The notes beneath the pieces are model-generated. The model was not told the origin of the DNA and did not search any database. It was given only the letters and a program-made list of their open reading frames with translations. Source: JANMJD01 sp963828405 (GTDB lineage Bacteria; Actinomycetota; Acidimicrobiia; Acidimicrobiales; Ilumatobacteraceae). Taken from it: DNA of 64,000 nt. The stretch is from the NCBI GenBank assembly GCA_963828405.1, contig CAWHEG010000031.1, positions 744,001-808,000 on the forward strand, written 5' to 3'. Within the stretch, counting starts at the first letter, position 1; each line of letters opens with the position of its first letter. A program made the translations under genes and the position numbers. Shown in pieces: positions 8,940-18,290 of the stretch.

Positions 8940-9929
8940 GTGCGCAACACTGCTCGGGTGATCGTCGACTGTGCGGCATACGTGGACGGGCGACGCGTGG
9001 AGCTCGACGGCGATCCGTCGTCGCTCGCCGCGTGGAGCGAGAAGCCCGAAGGCTTCGTCTGGCTCGGCCTGCGCATGCCCGACGAGACGGAGCTGGGACG
9101 AGCGTGTGCCGCGCTCGCCCTCGACGATGTGTCGGCGGCCGAGCTGCTCGTGCCGCATTCCCGCCCCGTGTTCGGCCTCGACGGCCCGACCGTGCAGTTC
9201 GTCCTGCGCACTGCCCGCTACGACGACGCCAGCGAGTCGATCGTGCTCGGTGAGATGACGGTCGTCGTCGGGCCCCATGCCGTGATCTCCATCCGGCATG
9301 GGCACGCCAGTCCACTGGCCAAGCTCCGTTCCGGTCTCGAGCGGGACCCGGCGCGCCTGATGGACGGCCCGATGGGTGTGCTGGCCTCGATCGTCGGACT
9401 GGTGATCGCCGACTACAACCCGGCGATCGACGGCTTCGAGAAGGACGCCGTCGAGGTGGAGCGCGACGTCTTCTCGGAAACACGCTCGCAGCCGGTTCGG
9501 CGGCTGTACGCCCTGAAGCGTCAGGTGCGCGACCTGCTGGTGGCCATCGACTCGTTGCAGGATCCGCTGAACCGTCTGATCCGTCAGCTCGGCCCACGGC
9601 TCAGCGAGAGCGTGCTCGCCGATCTCCATGAGGCGGCCGACCAGCTCGACCGCACCGTGACCCGTTCCCAGTCGCTGTCGAACCTTCTCGACGCTGCCCT
9701 CACGGCGAGCCTGGCCCAGGTCTCGGTGCAGCAGAACGCGGACATGCGCAAGATCAGCGCCTGGGTCGCCATCGCCGCCGTCCCGACGATGGTCGCCGGT
9801 ATCTACGGCATGAACTTCGAGAGCTTCCCCGAGCTGCACTGGAGGTTCGGCTATCCGACGGTGCTCGGCGCGATGGCGCTGATCGTCGCCCTGATGTACC
9901 GCGGATTCAGGAGGAGCGGCTGGTTCTGA
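8940..9929 (+). CDS. corA: CorA-family magnesium transporter
   Basis: About 329 residues. A cytoplasmic alpha/beta N-terminal domain is followed by long helices and two C-terminal membrane segments (about 270-292 and 303-322). The pore signature YGMNFESFPELHW (GMN motif) lies between the two helices. Forms a pentameric divalent-cation channel in the cytoplasmic membrane. The GTG at 8940 is one possible start; the in-frame GTG at 8958 (VIVDCAAYVDG) aligns better with the usual family N-terminus, and neither has a strong ribosome binding site. It is divergent from pfkA. Confidence 0.88.
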   Translation: MRNTARVIVDCAAYVDGRRVELDGDPSSLAAWSEKPEGFVWLGLRMPDETELGRACAALALDDVSAAELLVPHSRPVFGLDGPTVQFVLRTARYDDASESIVLGEMTVVVGPHAVISIRHGHASPLAKLRSGLERDPARLMDGPMGVLASIVGLVIADYNPAIDGFEKDAVEVERDVFSETRSQPVRRLYALKRQVRDLLVAIDSLQDPLNRLIRQLGPRLSESVLADLHEAADQLDRTVTRSQSLSNLLDAALTASLAQVSVQQNADMRKISAWVAIAAVPTMVAGIYGMNFESFPELHWRFGYPTVLGAMALIVALMYRGFRRSGWF

Positions 9930-9950
9930 CCCGGCCGACGGCCACGGCGG

Positions 9951-10313
9951 CTACTCGGCGTCGTTCGGTCGGGCCGCGGCGAGGTACCGGGCGTAGTTCT
10001 CGAGGGTTGCCTGCTCCGACCCCCAGTAGGTGTGGAACTGGGCGAGCCAGTGCTGCAGGCCCCGCAGCGAATGGCGGTCGAGGGTGAGGAAGTTGCTGCG
10101 CCCCAACTTCCGGCGGACCACCATGCCAGCGTTCTCGAGGATCCGGATGTGCTTGTGGATCGCCGGCAACGACAGGCCCCTCATCTCGGCCAATTGGCTG
10201 ATCGAGCACGGATGCAGGCCGAGGATGCGGACGATCTCGCGTCGATGCCGGTTGGCGAGGGCCACCAGGATCTTGTCCAGATCGTCCGGTTCGGGATTCG
10301 TTGTCGCGAGCAT
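9951..10313 (-). CDS. ArsR-family winged-helix transcriptional regulator
   Basis: 120 residues. A winged HTH spans about 10-85: LANRHRREIVRILGLHPCS, the recognition helix region LAEMRGLSLPAIHKHIRIL and the wing VVRRKLGRSNFLTL. No metal-binding ELCVCDL-type cysteine motif is present, so a metal-independent ArsR/SmtB relative is likely, as in regulators paired with SRPBCC or DinB-type proteins. The C-terminus (QHWLAQFHTYWGSEQATLENYARYL) is characteristic of that subgroup. Divergent from the MDMPI/DinB-like gene at 10480, which it probably controls. Confidence 0.85.
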   Translation of the reverse strand: MLATTNPEPDDLDKILVALANRHRREIVRILGLHPCSISQLAEMRGLSLPAIHKHIRILENAGMVVRRKLGRSNFLTLDRHSLRGLQHWLAQFHTYWGSEQATLENYARYLAAARPNDAE

Positions 10314-10474
10314 TAACCGACAAGCAAACTACAGCCGGAGCGATCGGCGTGGGCAGGCTGGCGCCGGTACGGGGGGGAGGCGACGTAGAGCGTGGAGATC
10401 GCGCGGCGGGTGACGGGCATCCTTGCCAAGCCCACCGACGACGGTTAACCTTCGGATGAACTGTAGAAGGAGGA
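10312..10474. promoter_or_regulatory. Divergent control region between the ArsR regulator and the MDMPI-like gene
   Basis: A partial 22-bp direct repeat is seen: TTAACC, 8 bases, then AACTACAG or AACTGTAG. One copy covers 10313-10334, at the ArsR start codon; the other covers 10445-10466, just before the AGAAGGAGG ribosome binding site of the downstream gene. The second copy is embedded in a GGTTAACC palindrome (10443-10450). The placement next to both starts suggests operator sites for the ArsR protein. This is inference from position and repetition only. Confidence 0.35.
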
Positions 10475-10479
10475 ACGGG

Positions 10480-11100
10480 ATGAGTGATTTTGCGGCGATG
10501 GCCAGGGCCGAACGTTCGGCGCTGTTCTCCGAGCTCGAGGGGTTGACCGACGACCAGTGGTCGACGATGACGGTGTGCAAGCCCTGGACCGTGCGCCACC
10601 TGGTGGCGCACATGACGGCGCTCGGCAACCAGACGGCTCCGAACTTCTTCAAGGGCCTGATCGCCAGCGGGTTCAGCTTCGACAAGTTCGTCACGAAGGA
10701 CCTGGCGAAGTACAACCAGGGCTCCAACGCCGACGTCCTCGCCGGTTTCGCCAAGACGCTGACCAGCCAGAAGTCCCCGCCCGCGCCGAAGTACGTCGCC
10801 CTCGGCGAGTACATGTGCCACGGCGAGGACATCCGCCGCGCCCTGGGCCGCCGCGGTGAGCACCCCGAGGCGCACATCGTGGCCCTCGCCGGGGCCTACG
10901 CCAAGACCGGCAAACCGCTCGGCGGCAAGAAGCGGACCGCCGGTCTGCGACTGCGAGCGACCGACGCCGAGTGGACCTTCGGCGAAGGTCCCGAAGTCTC
11001 CGGTCCGGGGATGGATCTGATCCTGGCCATCTCGGGTCGCGGCGACGCCCTCGCGACATGCACCGGCGACGGTGTCGCCACGTTGCGTTCGCGCTGCTGA
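10480..11100 (+). CDS. TIGR03083-type maleylpyruvate isomerase/DinB-like protein
   Basis: 206 residues. Belongs to the actinobacterial mycothiol-dependent maleylpyruvate isomerase (MDMPI) / DinB four-helix family: LEGLTDDQWSTMTVCKPWTV, then RHLVAHMTALG with the metal-ligand-type His, and GEYMCHGEDIRRALG with a second His near residue 113. Members use mycothiol or act as metal-dependent thiol transferases, and most are uncharacterised. The start is fixed by the excellent AGAAGGAGG site 6 bases before ATG 10480. Control by the divergent ArsR protein is likely. Confidence 0.8.
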   Translation: MSDFAAMARAERSALFSELEGLTDDQWSTMTVCKPWTVRHLVAHMTALGNQTAPNFFKGLIASGFSFDKFVTKDLAKYNQGSNADVLAGFAKTLTSQKSPPAPKYVALGEYMCHGEDIRRALGRRGEHPEAHIVALAGAYAKTGKPLGGKKRTAGLRLRATDAEWTFGEGPEVSGPGMDLILAISGRGDALATCTGDGVATLRSRC

Positions 11101-11118
11101 GTCAGCCTCGGCCGACGG

Positions 11119-11524
11119 CTACGCCGCGCCTTGGATGACCGGGTAGCCCTCCTCGGGTTCGCAGCCGCAGATGAGGACACATTCGGCATCCGTGGGGGAC
11201 GTCCCGGTCACCTGGCACGGACGACCGGCAGGGGCCCGAGGATCGGCCTGATGGTCGATGCCGCCGGCTTGGCGGATCTTGTGCGCGTTGGCGCCCACCC
11301 ATGGTGGTGTAGTCGCACCAGATGATGGCCCCGTCCGGCAGCCGGCAGTTCCAGCCGTACTCGTTGCCGGTGTACGTTCCGTCGCCGGCTTCGCAGGCCT
11401 TCTGGATGAGTGCGCTGGAGAAGAGCGGAACGTTGTTGTCGGCGGCGTGAGCAGGAGCGCCGCCGATGACGGTGGTGCTCCCGCTCAACAGATCGACGAC
11501 GGTCATCTTGCTGAGAGCATTCAT
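11119..11524 (-). CDS. Small exported Cys-containing protein of unknown function, frameshifted
   Basis: Starts at ATG 11524 with a clear AAGGAG site. The first about 75 residues include a short hydrophobic leader (VVDLLSGSTTVIGGAPAHA) followed by DNNVPLFSSALIQKACEAGD, NEYGWNCRLPDG and IIWCDYTTMGG. After the GGGTGGGCGCC stretch near 11291-11301 the likely continuation is in a different frame: GANAHKIRQAGG and later CVLICGCEPEEGYPVIQG, ending in TAG at 11119. That frame keeps the cysteine-rich, GC-third-position character, so one base is probably missing. Six cysteines in a small secreted protein suggest disulfide bonds. No family recognised. Confidence 0.5.
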
Positions 11525-11849
11525 GATGTTTCTCCTTGGTTCGCAGAGGCCCATTGCCTGTTTCATCCCGTAGTACGTGCCGCTCGCCGGATCGGTTCAC
11601 GGGTGCTACTCGGACGGCGACATCTGAACCGTCCACGAGGTTGAGCTGCCGAGCTCGTTTCGGGGCTGTCGAGACAGGTCATGGTTTGTGTCCGACAGGA
11701 AGGGGATCATCGACCCGCGGAGCCTCCCGGCGGGGACGATGGTGTCGAGCCCCCATGGTACTGGAACGCGTGGAGGCGGCCAGGAGCCGCCAGACCACCA
11801 CAGCGCCGCTGCCCCACCGGGATCGCCCCGCACGACTCTGCCAGGAATC
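11525..11849. other. 325-base stretch without a recognised gene
   Basis: Lies between the small exported protein (minus strand, starts at 11524) and the stop of the 208-residue membrane protein. The open frames here show no family similarity or convincing ribosome binding sites. It probably holds the promoter of the small exported protein, but I see no clear -35/-10 pair. Confidence 0.4.
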
Positions 11850-12476
11850 TCACATAGCGAGCGACGCAATTCCCTGCAGAACGAGGCCGACAAGCGCGGC
11901 GAAGACGCCCCACCACGCACGGCGCAAGCCACTGCCATCCTCGCCTGCCACCAACTTCGTGATCTGTCGGTCGAGAAGGCTGATCGCCTCCGCTCGTGCC
12001 TGTTCCTCGGCGTTCAATCGATGGTCGAGGCTGATGTTCATCGCCCGTGAAATCTCCTCCGCTTCGGTCTGCCGACGTCCCAGCTCAAGCAAGCTGAAGT
12101 CAAGGTAGTCAATCCATTCAGCCTCAGATGCCGCAATGGTCGGACGCTCGCGACTCACGTGAACCCGTGCAGCAGATACGATTGCACCTAGATCGATGGT
12201 CGACCGTCCGATGATCTGTGGTGGACGCTTCCGGAGGTGGAGCTTGAACAGGAGTTGTTCGCTCCACCCCGCCACCTTTGTGGGCGGAAGGATTGATGCG
12301 TTCGGGAATAGCGATCGGCTCAGATCGCTTAGCCCCGACAGAGTCAGGATCAGACCAGCTACGGCGATCAGTCCACCGGCGAGCGTCAGCGTGTCCTGCC
12401 ATCCGTCGATGAAAAGCAGCTTGTGGTCCTGCAACAATGTGGTGGACAGTGCCGAGACGCCTAACTCGCAGGTCAT
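11850..12476 (-). CDS. Membrane protein of unknown function with coiled-coil middle
   Basis: 208 residues. A hydrophobic helix lies near residues 28-48 (TLAGGLIAVAGLILTLSGL) and another at the extreme C-terminus (WWGVFAALVGLVLQGIASLAM). The region between is charged and helical, rich in Glu, Ala and Arg (LGRRQTEAEEISRAM and NAEEQARAEAISLLDRQI), likely a coiled coil. A strong AAGGAGGTCGAG ribosome binding site precedes ATG 12476. No family recognised. It sits at the left edge of the restriction-modification operon and is divergent from it, so it may be a cargo gene of the same island. Confidence 0.6.
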   Translation of the reverse strand: MTCELGVSALSTTLLQDHKLLFIDGWQDTLTLAGGLIAVAGLILTLSGLSDLSRSLFPNASILPPTKVAGWSEQLLFKLHLRKRPPQIIGRSTIDLGAIVSAARVHVSRERPTIAASEAEWIDYLDFSLLELGRRQTEAEEISRAMNISLDHRLNAEEQARAEAISLLDRQITKLVAGEDGSGLRRAWWGVFAALVGLVLQGIASLAM

Positions 12477-12875
12477 CTCGACCTCCTTTCGGCGAACAAT
12501 TGAAACCTCCCGGAATCATCGGATGAGATGGTTGCTCGACGCGGCGACCGACTCTGCGACGATACCCGGGGGATCGCCTTGGCTGTCGGGGTGCCCGGGA
12601 ACTGCGGCTCGCGTCATCGTGCGGCCGAAGTGGCGGGGTGCGATCGGCGCGGCCTCGTTGTAGGGACGCATCGGAGCGGAACGTCAATCGCAGCCTGGGC
12701 AACTCAGTGGCCTCCTCAGTCGAGCTGTGGTTCTCATGTGATGACCGACTGCTGCGAGGTTGCGTACGAGCGGTCGGCGCGGGGACTGCGCCACGAGGGG
12801 AACTCGCGCCACGCCCATCGGGGTGATCGGGTTTACGCTGCGCGCCATGGCGGTTCGCCCGGGGAACTCAAGAGC
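12477..12875. other. 399-base region upstream of hsdR without a recognised gene
   Basis: Separates the divergent membrane-protein gene (start 12476) from the hsdR start. An open frame runs through it into hsdR, but its amino acids (Arg, Gly and Ser-rich with no motif) do not look like an extension of the nuclease domain, so I place the hsdR start at GTG 12876. The restriction operon promoter should lie here; I cannot point to one confidently. Confidence 0.4.
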
Positions 12876-15674
12876 GTGAGCGACGCGTACCTGACGGCCG
12901 AAGCGCGCGCCCGCGTCGAGATCGACCGCCAGTTGGAGGCGTGTGGTTGGGTGGTGCAGGATCGTTCGGCGCTCAACCTGTACGCCTCCCTGGGCGTGGC
13001 CGTGCGTGAGTTCGTCATGGCGACCGGCCACGGGCGAGCCGACTACCTGTTGTTCGTCGACCAGAAGGCTGCCGGGGCGATCGAGGCGAAGCCGTCGGGC
13101 ACGCTGCTGACTGGCGTCGAGCCGCAGTCGGCGAAGTACTCGACCGGGCTGCCGCACGATCTCCAAACGCTGGTTACCCCGTTGCCGTTCGTGTACGAGG
13201 CGACGGGTGACGAGACGATGTTCACCGACGGCTTCGACCCTGACCCGCGCAGCCGGCCGGTGTTCGCGTTCCATCGCCCCGAGACGATGGCCCGATGGCT
13301 GCGGCAGTGGCGTGACGATGCCGACGGCGGGTCGCTGCGTGCCCGTGTCCACCGGCTCGACGCGGTGCCGAAGGATGGGTTGCGTCGCATCCAGGTGGAA
13401 GCCATCGGCAAGGTCGAAGCATCAATGAAGAAGAACCGGCCCAGGGCCTTGGCACAGATGGCGACCGGGTCAGGTAAGACGTTCATGGCAGCGAACCTCG
13501 CCTACCGCCTCGTCCGGCAAGCCGACGCTGAGCGGGTGCTGTTCCTCGTCGACCGGGCCAACCTTGGCCGCCAGACGCTGCGTGAGTTCCAGCAGTTCGC
13601 CATACCGGGCGATGGCCGCAAGTTCACCGATCTCTACAACGTGCAGTGGCTCACCTCGAACCGCATCGACCCCGCGGCACGCGTGGTGATCACCACGGTG
13701 CAACGGCTGTACTCGATGCTGCGCGGCGAGGAAGAACTCGCTCCCGGTGTCGATGAGCTGTCCGGGTCGGAGATCGAGCTGGAGCGGCCGGTCGAGATCG
13801 CCTACAACGCGAAGATCCCGATCGAGACGTTCGACGTGGCGATCGTCGACGAGTGTCACCGGTCGATCTACGGGGTGTGGCGTCAGGTGATCGAGTATTT
13901 CGACGCCTACTTGGTCGGGCTGACGGCGACACCGGCGAAGCAGACGTTCGGCTTCTTCAATCAGAACCTCGTCGTCGAGTACGGCCACGCCGAAGCGGTC
14001 GCCGATGGCGTGAACGTCGACTTCGACGTGTACCGCATCCGCACCAAGATCACCGAGAAAGGCTCGACCGTCGAGGCCGGGCTCGTCACGAAGTTCCGTG
14101 ACCGTGAGACCCGCAAGACCCGCCTGGAGAAGCTCGACGAGGACGTCGTCTACGACGCCCGCCAACTCGACCGTGACGTCGTCGCCCTCGACCAGATCCG
14201 CACCGTCATCCGCACATTCCGCGACAACCTCTACAAACCCCTCGACGAAGGTGGCATCTTCCCCGGTCGAAGCGAGGTACCCAAGACGTTGATCTTCGCC
14301 AAGGACGACTCGCACGCGGAGGACATCGTGCGGATCTGCCGGGAGGAGTTCGGTCGCGGCAACGACTTCGCCGTGAAGATCACCTACCGCACCACCGGCG
14401 TCAAGCCCGAAGACTTGTTGAACCTGTTCCGCAACAGCTTCAACCCGCGCATCGCTGTCACGGTCGACATGATCGCCACCGGCACCGACGTGCGCCCGCT
14501 GGAATGCGTGATGTTCATGCGCATGGTGCGGTCGAGGAACTTCTTCGAACAGATGAAGGGTCGCGGGGTACGGATCATCGACTCCAACGACCTCCAAGCC
14601 GTCTCCGCCGACGCCACGGCGAAGACACATTTCGTGATCGTCGATGCCGTGGGCGTCACCGAGGCCGAGTTCAACGACACCCAACCGCTCGAACGCAAGA
14701 AGGGTGAGTCGCTGAAGAAGCTCCTCGACCAGGTCGCCGCCGGGGTCCGTGACGTCGACGTCGTGTCGTCGATCGCTGGCCGTCTCGCCCGCCTCAACCG
14801 AGTCATCTCCCTTGACGACCGCAAGCAGCTCGCCGACGTTGCTGACGGCCTCGATCTCACCGACATCGTCCGCGTGCTCACCAACGCCGTCGACATCGAC
14901 GTCGCCTGGGAACGAGCTGCCGTGGCGAACGGTGGCGGCGATCCGACCGACGAGCAAGTCGCCGACGCGAAGTCCGAGATGATCGAGAAGGCCAGCCGCG
15001 TGCTGGCCGAACGGCCCGCACTTCGGGAGAAGCTGATCGAGGTTCGCCGCAGCTACACCCAGGTCCTCGACGAGACCTCCAAGGACGAGATCATCGACGC
15101 CGGCTTCTCCCGAGACGCCACCGACCGCGCCCGCCTGACCGTCGAGTCATGGCGGGCGTTCGTGGCTGAGCACAAGGGCGACATCGACGCGTTGCAGATC
15201 CTCTACTCCCGCCCGTACGGCAAACGACTGACATTGAAGGCGATCAAGGAACTGGCGGCAACCATCGGCCGGCCGCCCTACAACTGGACACCCGAACGGC
15301 TCTGGGCCGCCTACGAAGCGCTCGAAGCGCAACGGGTCAAGGGCTCGGCCGGAACGGTGCTGACCAACCTCGTGTCACTCGTGAAGCACGCACTCGAGCC
15401 CGACGGCGAACTCGTCGCCTACCCGCTCACCGTCGAGCAACGCTTCCAGAACTGGCTCGCCCAACAGGCCCAGGCCGGCACCACCTTCACCGACGACCAA
15501 CTCACGTGGCTCAACCGCATCAAGGACCACCTCGCCACGTCGCTGGCGATCGCCCCCGACGACTTCGAGCTCGAACCCTTCGTCAGCCACGGCAGCTTCG
15601 GACGCGCCAACGGCACCTTCAACGGCCGCCTCGCCCCACTGCTCGAAGAACTCACCCAGGAACTCGTCGCATGA
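12876..15674 (+). CDS. hsdR: Type I restriction enzyme R subunit (DEAD/DEAH translocase and nuclease)
   Basis: About 932 residues. The N-terminal nuclease domain shows a PD-(D/E)XK-like motif (GRADYLLF near residue 54, then AIEAKPSG near 69). The SF2 translocase motor follows: Walker A ATGSGKT near 195, DECH near 323, LTATPAK near 347, and a helicase C domain with TVDMIATGTDVRPLECV and QMKGRGVR. The C-terminal third matches the EcoEI-type R-subunit domain that docks on the HsdM/HsdS complex. It cuts unmodified DNA after ATP-driven translocation. The GTG at 12876 is preceded by GGGGAA and is chosen because the sequence upstream lacks domain character. It overlaps hsdS by 4 bases (ATGA). Confidence 0.93.
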   Translation: MSDAYLTAEARARVEIDRQLEACGWVVQDRSALNLYASLGVAVREFVMATGHGRADYLLFVDQKAAGAIEAKPSGTLLTGVEPQSAKYSTGLPHDLQTLVTPLPFVYEATGDETMFTDGFDPDPRSRPVFAFHRPETMARWLRQWRDDADGGSLRARVHRLDAVPKDGLRRIQVEAIGKVEASMKKNRPRALAQMATGSGKTFMAANLAYRLVRQADAERVLFLVDRANLGRQTLREFQQFAIPGDGRKFTDLYNVQWLTSNRIDPAARVVITTVQRLYSMLRGEEELAPGVDELSGSEIELERPVEIAYNAKIPIETFDVAIVDECHRSIYGVWRQVIEYFDAYLVGLTATPAKQTFGFFNQNLVVEYGHAEAVADGVNVDFDVYRIRTKITEKGSTVEAGLVTKFRDRETRKTRLEKLDEDVVYDARQLDRDVVALDQIRTVIRTFRDNLYKPLDEGGIFPGRSEVPKTLIFAKDDSHAEDIVRICREEFGRGNDFAVKITYRTTGVKPEDLLNLFRNSFNPRIAVTVDMIATGTDVRPLECVMFMRMVRSRNFFEQMKGRGVRIIDSNDLQAVSADATAKTHFVIVDAVGVTEAEFNDTQPLERKKGESLKKLLDQVAAGVRDVDVVSSIAGRLARLNRVISLDDRKQLADVADGLDLTDIVRVLTNAVDIDVAWERAAVANGGGDPTDEQVADAKSEMIEKASRVLAERPALREKLIEVRRSYTQVLDETSKDEIIDAGFSRDATDRARLTVESWRAFVAEHKGDIDALQILYSRPYGKRLTLKAIKELAATIGRPPYNWTPERLWAAYEALEAQRVKGSAGTVLTNLVSLVKHALEPDGELVAYPLTVEQRFQNWLAQQAQAGTTFTDDQLTWLNRIKDHLATSLAIAPDDFELEPFVSHGSFGRANGTFNGRLAPLLEELTQELVA

Positions 15675-17062
15675 ACGAGTTACCGCAAGGTTGGGCCTCC
15701 GTCCTAGCTGGTGATCTTTGCGAAGTTGTGGGCGGTGCCACCCCGCGGACGGACACGCCCGAGTACTGGGGAGGTGGGATCCCATGGCTGACACCGGACG
15801 ATCTATCGCGCGACCGAAGTCAGTACATCGCCGCTGGGCGGAGATCGCTCACGCCCGCTGGCCTTGCATCATGTGCCGCAACAATGGTGCCGAAGGGTGC
15901 GGTGCTCTTCACCTCGCGTGCCCCCATCGGATACGCAGCAATTGCGACTCGCGAGGTCGCCACGAATCAGGGATTCAAGAGCCTCGTGCCGTCGGCATCG
16001 TTGACGAGTGAGTTCCTCTACTGGCAGCTGCGCCACCTAACTGAGCAGATTCGGTCGATGGGCAGCGGGACAACCTTCGCTGAAGTGTCGAAGAAGGTCA
16101 TGGCAGCAGTCCCTCTTGTCGTTGCTCCGATACGCGAGCAGCTGCGCATCGTCACGGCGATCGAGGAGGCGTTCTCCAAGCTCGACGCCGGCGAGGCCGG
16201 ACTCCGAACCGTCCGCCAACTCCTCAAACGCATGCGAGAAGCCGTCCTCGCCGCCGCCGTCACCGGCCGCCTCGTCCCCCAAGACCCCACCGACATCCCC
16301 GCCACCAACATCCTCGCCGACCTTGGCATCGTTAGCGCCATGGGGGATGGGCTCCCCAATGCCTGGGCACAGGCGCGCCTCGGAGACGTCGCGCAGTTGG
16401 GATCCGGCACGACCCCGCAGCGTGCGAACACTGCGTACTGGCAGGACGGAACGGTCCCGTGGGTCACCAGCGGGCTGATCACCAACGGGATAATCCGAGA
16501 GGCCCGCGAGTTCGTCACGCATCGCGCCGTCAGCGAGACGTCGCTTCGACTCTGGCCTCCTGGGACGCTGCTGGTCGCGATGTACGGCGAAGGGCAGACT
16601 CGAGGTCGATGCGCCAAGCTGGCTATTGAGGCGACCTGTAACCAAGCGTGTGCGGCCATCGTTTGTCACGATGGACTCGAGGGCTGCACGGACTTCATCC
16701 GCATCTTCTTCGATGCCAACTACTCCGCCAATCGAACACTCGCATCTGGTGGTGTACAGCCGAACCTCAACGCTGGTCTGATCAAGGACATGGTTCTGGC
16801 ACTTCCACCAGTCGAGGAGCAGCAGCGCATCGTTGTCGAGGTCGAGCGGCAGTTCTCGTTCATCGAGGGTTGTGAACGGGCTGTTGATGCGGGGCTCGCC
16901 CGATCCGCCGCGCTCCGCAGGTCAATCCTGAAGGTGGCGTTCGAGGGGCGGCTTGTGCCACAGGACGCCTCCGATGAACCGGCGTCGGTGCTGTTTGACC
17001 GGATTCGTGCCGAGCGATCCGCTGTGCCGCCCACCAAGCGTAGGGCAAGACAAACGGCATGA
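15671..17062 (+). CDS. hsdS: Type I restriction enzyme specificity subunit
   Basis: 463 residues. Two target recognition domains are separated by conserved helices: the first opens LPQGWASVLAGDLCEVVGGA and includes GGGIPWLTPDD, the second opens NAWAQARLGDVAQLGSGTTP and includes GTVPWVTSGLI. Each is followed by a PPxEEQ/APIREQ-type segment (VAPIREQLRIV near 156, PPVEEQQRIV near 377) and a long helix that spaces the two half-sites. These domains decide the bipartite DNA sequence that is methylated and restricted. ATG 15671 overlaps the hsdR stop, showing translational coupling. TRD sequences are exchanged often, so the recognised sequence cannot be predicted. Confidence 0.92.
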   Translation: MNELPQGWASVLAGDLCEVVGGATPRTDTPEYWGGGIPWLTPDDLSRDRSQYIAAGRRSLTPAGLASCAATMVPKGAVLFTSRAPIGYAAIATREVATNQGFKSLVPSASLTSEFLYWQLRHLTEQIRSMGSGTTFAEVSKKVMAAVPLVVAPIREQLRIVTAIEEAFSKLDAGEAGLRTVRQLLKRMREAVLAAAVTGRLVPQDPTDIPATNILADLGIVSAMGDGLPNAWAQARLGDVAQLGSGTTPQRANTAYWQDGTVPWVTSGLITNGIIREAREFVTHRAVSETSLRLWPPGTLLVAMYGEGQTRGRCAKLAIEATCNQACAAIVCHDGLEGCTDFIRIFFDANYSANRTLASGGVQPNLNAGLIKDMVLALPPVEEQQRIVVEVERQFSFIEGCERAVDAGLARSAALRRSILKVAFEGRLVPQDASDEPASVLFDRIRAERSAVPPTKRRARQTA

Positions 17063-17132
17063 AACGCTGTCGCACCCCTGCGGTACCGTCACTCGGAGGT
17101 CGTGTTGTACCGAGCCGGGGAGGAGGGCAGTC

Positions 17133-18290
17133 GTGAGCGTGCGTGTTGAGGTACGGCCGAGCCTGCTCGCCTGGGCTCGCGCTCGGTCTGGGATCGATGA
17201 CGGGCTGTGGGACCAGCGATTCCCCAGCTTCGCAAGTTGGATGGCTGGCGACGCTCCGACGTTGAAGCAGCTCGAACAGTTCGCCAACAAGACTCACACG
17301 CCGGTTGGGTTCCTGTTCTTGGATGAGCCCCCGGTGGAAACGATCCCGATCCCTGACTTCCGCACGATCAGATCTCGCCCGGTCGCGACTGGCGAAGTCG
17401 TCTCCGCCGACCTGCTCGATGTGATCTATGCCTGCGAGCGTCGTCAGGAGTGGTACCGCGACAATCAGCTCCTCGAAGGCGAGCCGCCCCTCCCATTCGT
17501 CGGGGTGGCGAACACCACCCATGGCGTCGATCAGATTGCCGGCCAGATGCGGGCGGTGCTCAGCTGGACCACAGAGAGCCGTGCCACGTGCCGTACGCCG
17601 GATGCGGCGTTGACCTGGTTGCGTGAGCACGCCGAAAAAGCAGGGGTCTTGGTGATGATCAGTGGCATCGTCGGGTCCAACACGCATCGCACGCTCGACC
17701 CGCAAGAGTTCCGGGTCTCGCGCTGGTCGATCGATACGCGACGGTCGTGTTTGTGAACGGCGCCGACAGCAAGGCCGCCCAGGTCTTCACGCTGGTGCAT
17801 GAGTTGGCTCACGTCTGGCTGGGGGAGACGGCGCTGTCCGACCTCGATCCGCGGTCCATTCGGACCAACGACGTGGAGCGGTGGTGCAACCAGGTCGCCG
17901 CCGAATTCCTGGTGCCGATGGCCGAGTTCCGTGCCCGATTCGACCAGGGCGCGGATCTGCGGTCCCAGCTGAGGCCACTGGCCGAGCACTTCCGGGTGAG
18001 CAACCAGGTGATCCTCGGCCGCATCCGCGAAGCCGGCGCATTGACGTGGGACGAGTACCTCATCGAACTCGACGTGGAACGTCGAGCGCGTGGCGGCGTT
18101 CCTCGGGGATCGTCGAGGCGGCGGGAGCTACTACAACACCAAGCCGGTGCAGGTGAGCAGACGGTTCGCGAGCGCTCTGATCGCGAGTGCGAAGGAGGGC
18201 CGCACCCCGTACACGAGAGCGTTCCGGCTGCTCGACGTGAAGAAGGAGTCCACCTTCGACGGACTCGCCGAGCATCTCGGAGTGGTGTGA
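17133..18290 (+). CDS. ImmA/IrrE-family metallopeptidase (COG2856), frame disrupted twice
   Basis: Starts at GTG 17133 behind GGAGGAGGGCAG. The N-terminal part (VRPSLLAWARARSGID, then LKQLEQFANKTHTPVGFLFL, then PIPDFRTIRS) is the usual lead-in of XRE/COG2856 antitoxin-type proteins. Near 17715-17719 one base appears missing: the frame stops at 17756, while the +1 frame gives DRYATVVFVNGADSKAAQ followed by the zinc motif HELAHVWLGE. A second change near 18076-18090 moves to the frame reading RVAAFLGDRRGGGSYYNTKP to the stop at 18290. With both corrected the protein is about 385 residues and intact. The next gene is a DUF4411 PIN-like protein, its usual partner. Confidence 0.78.
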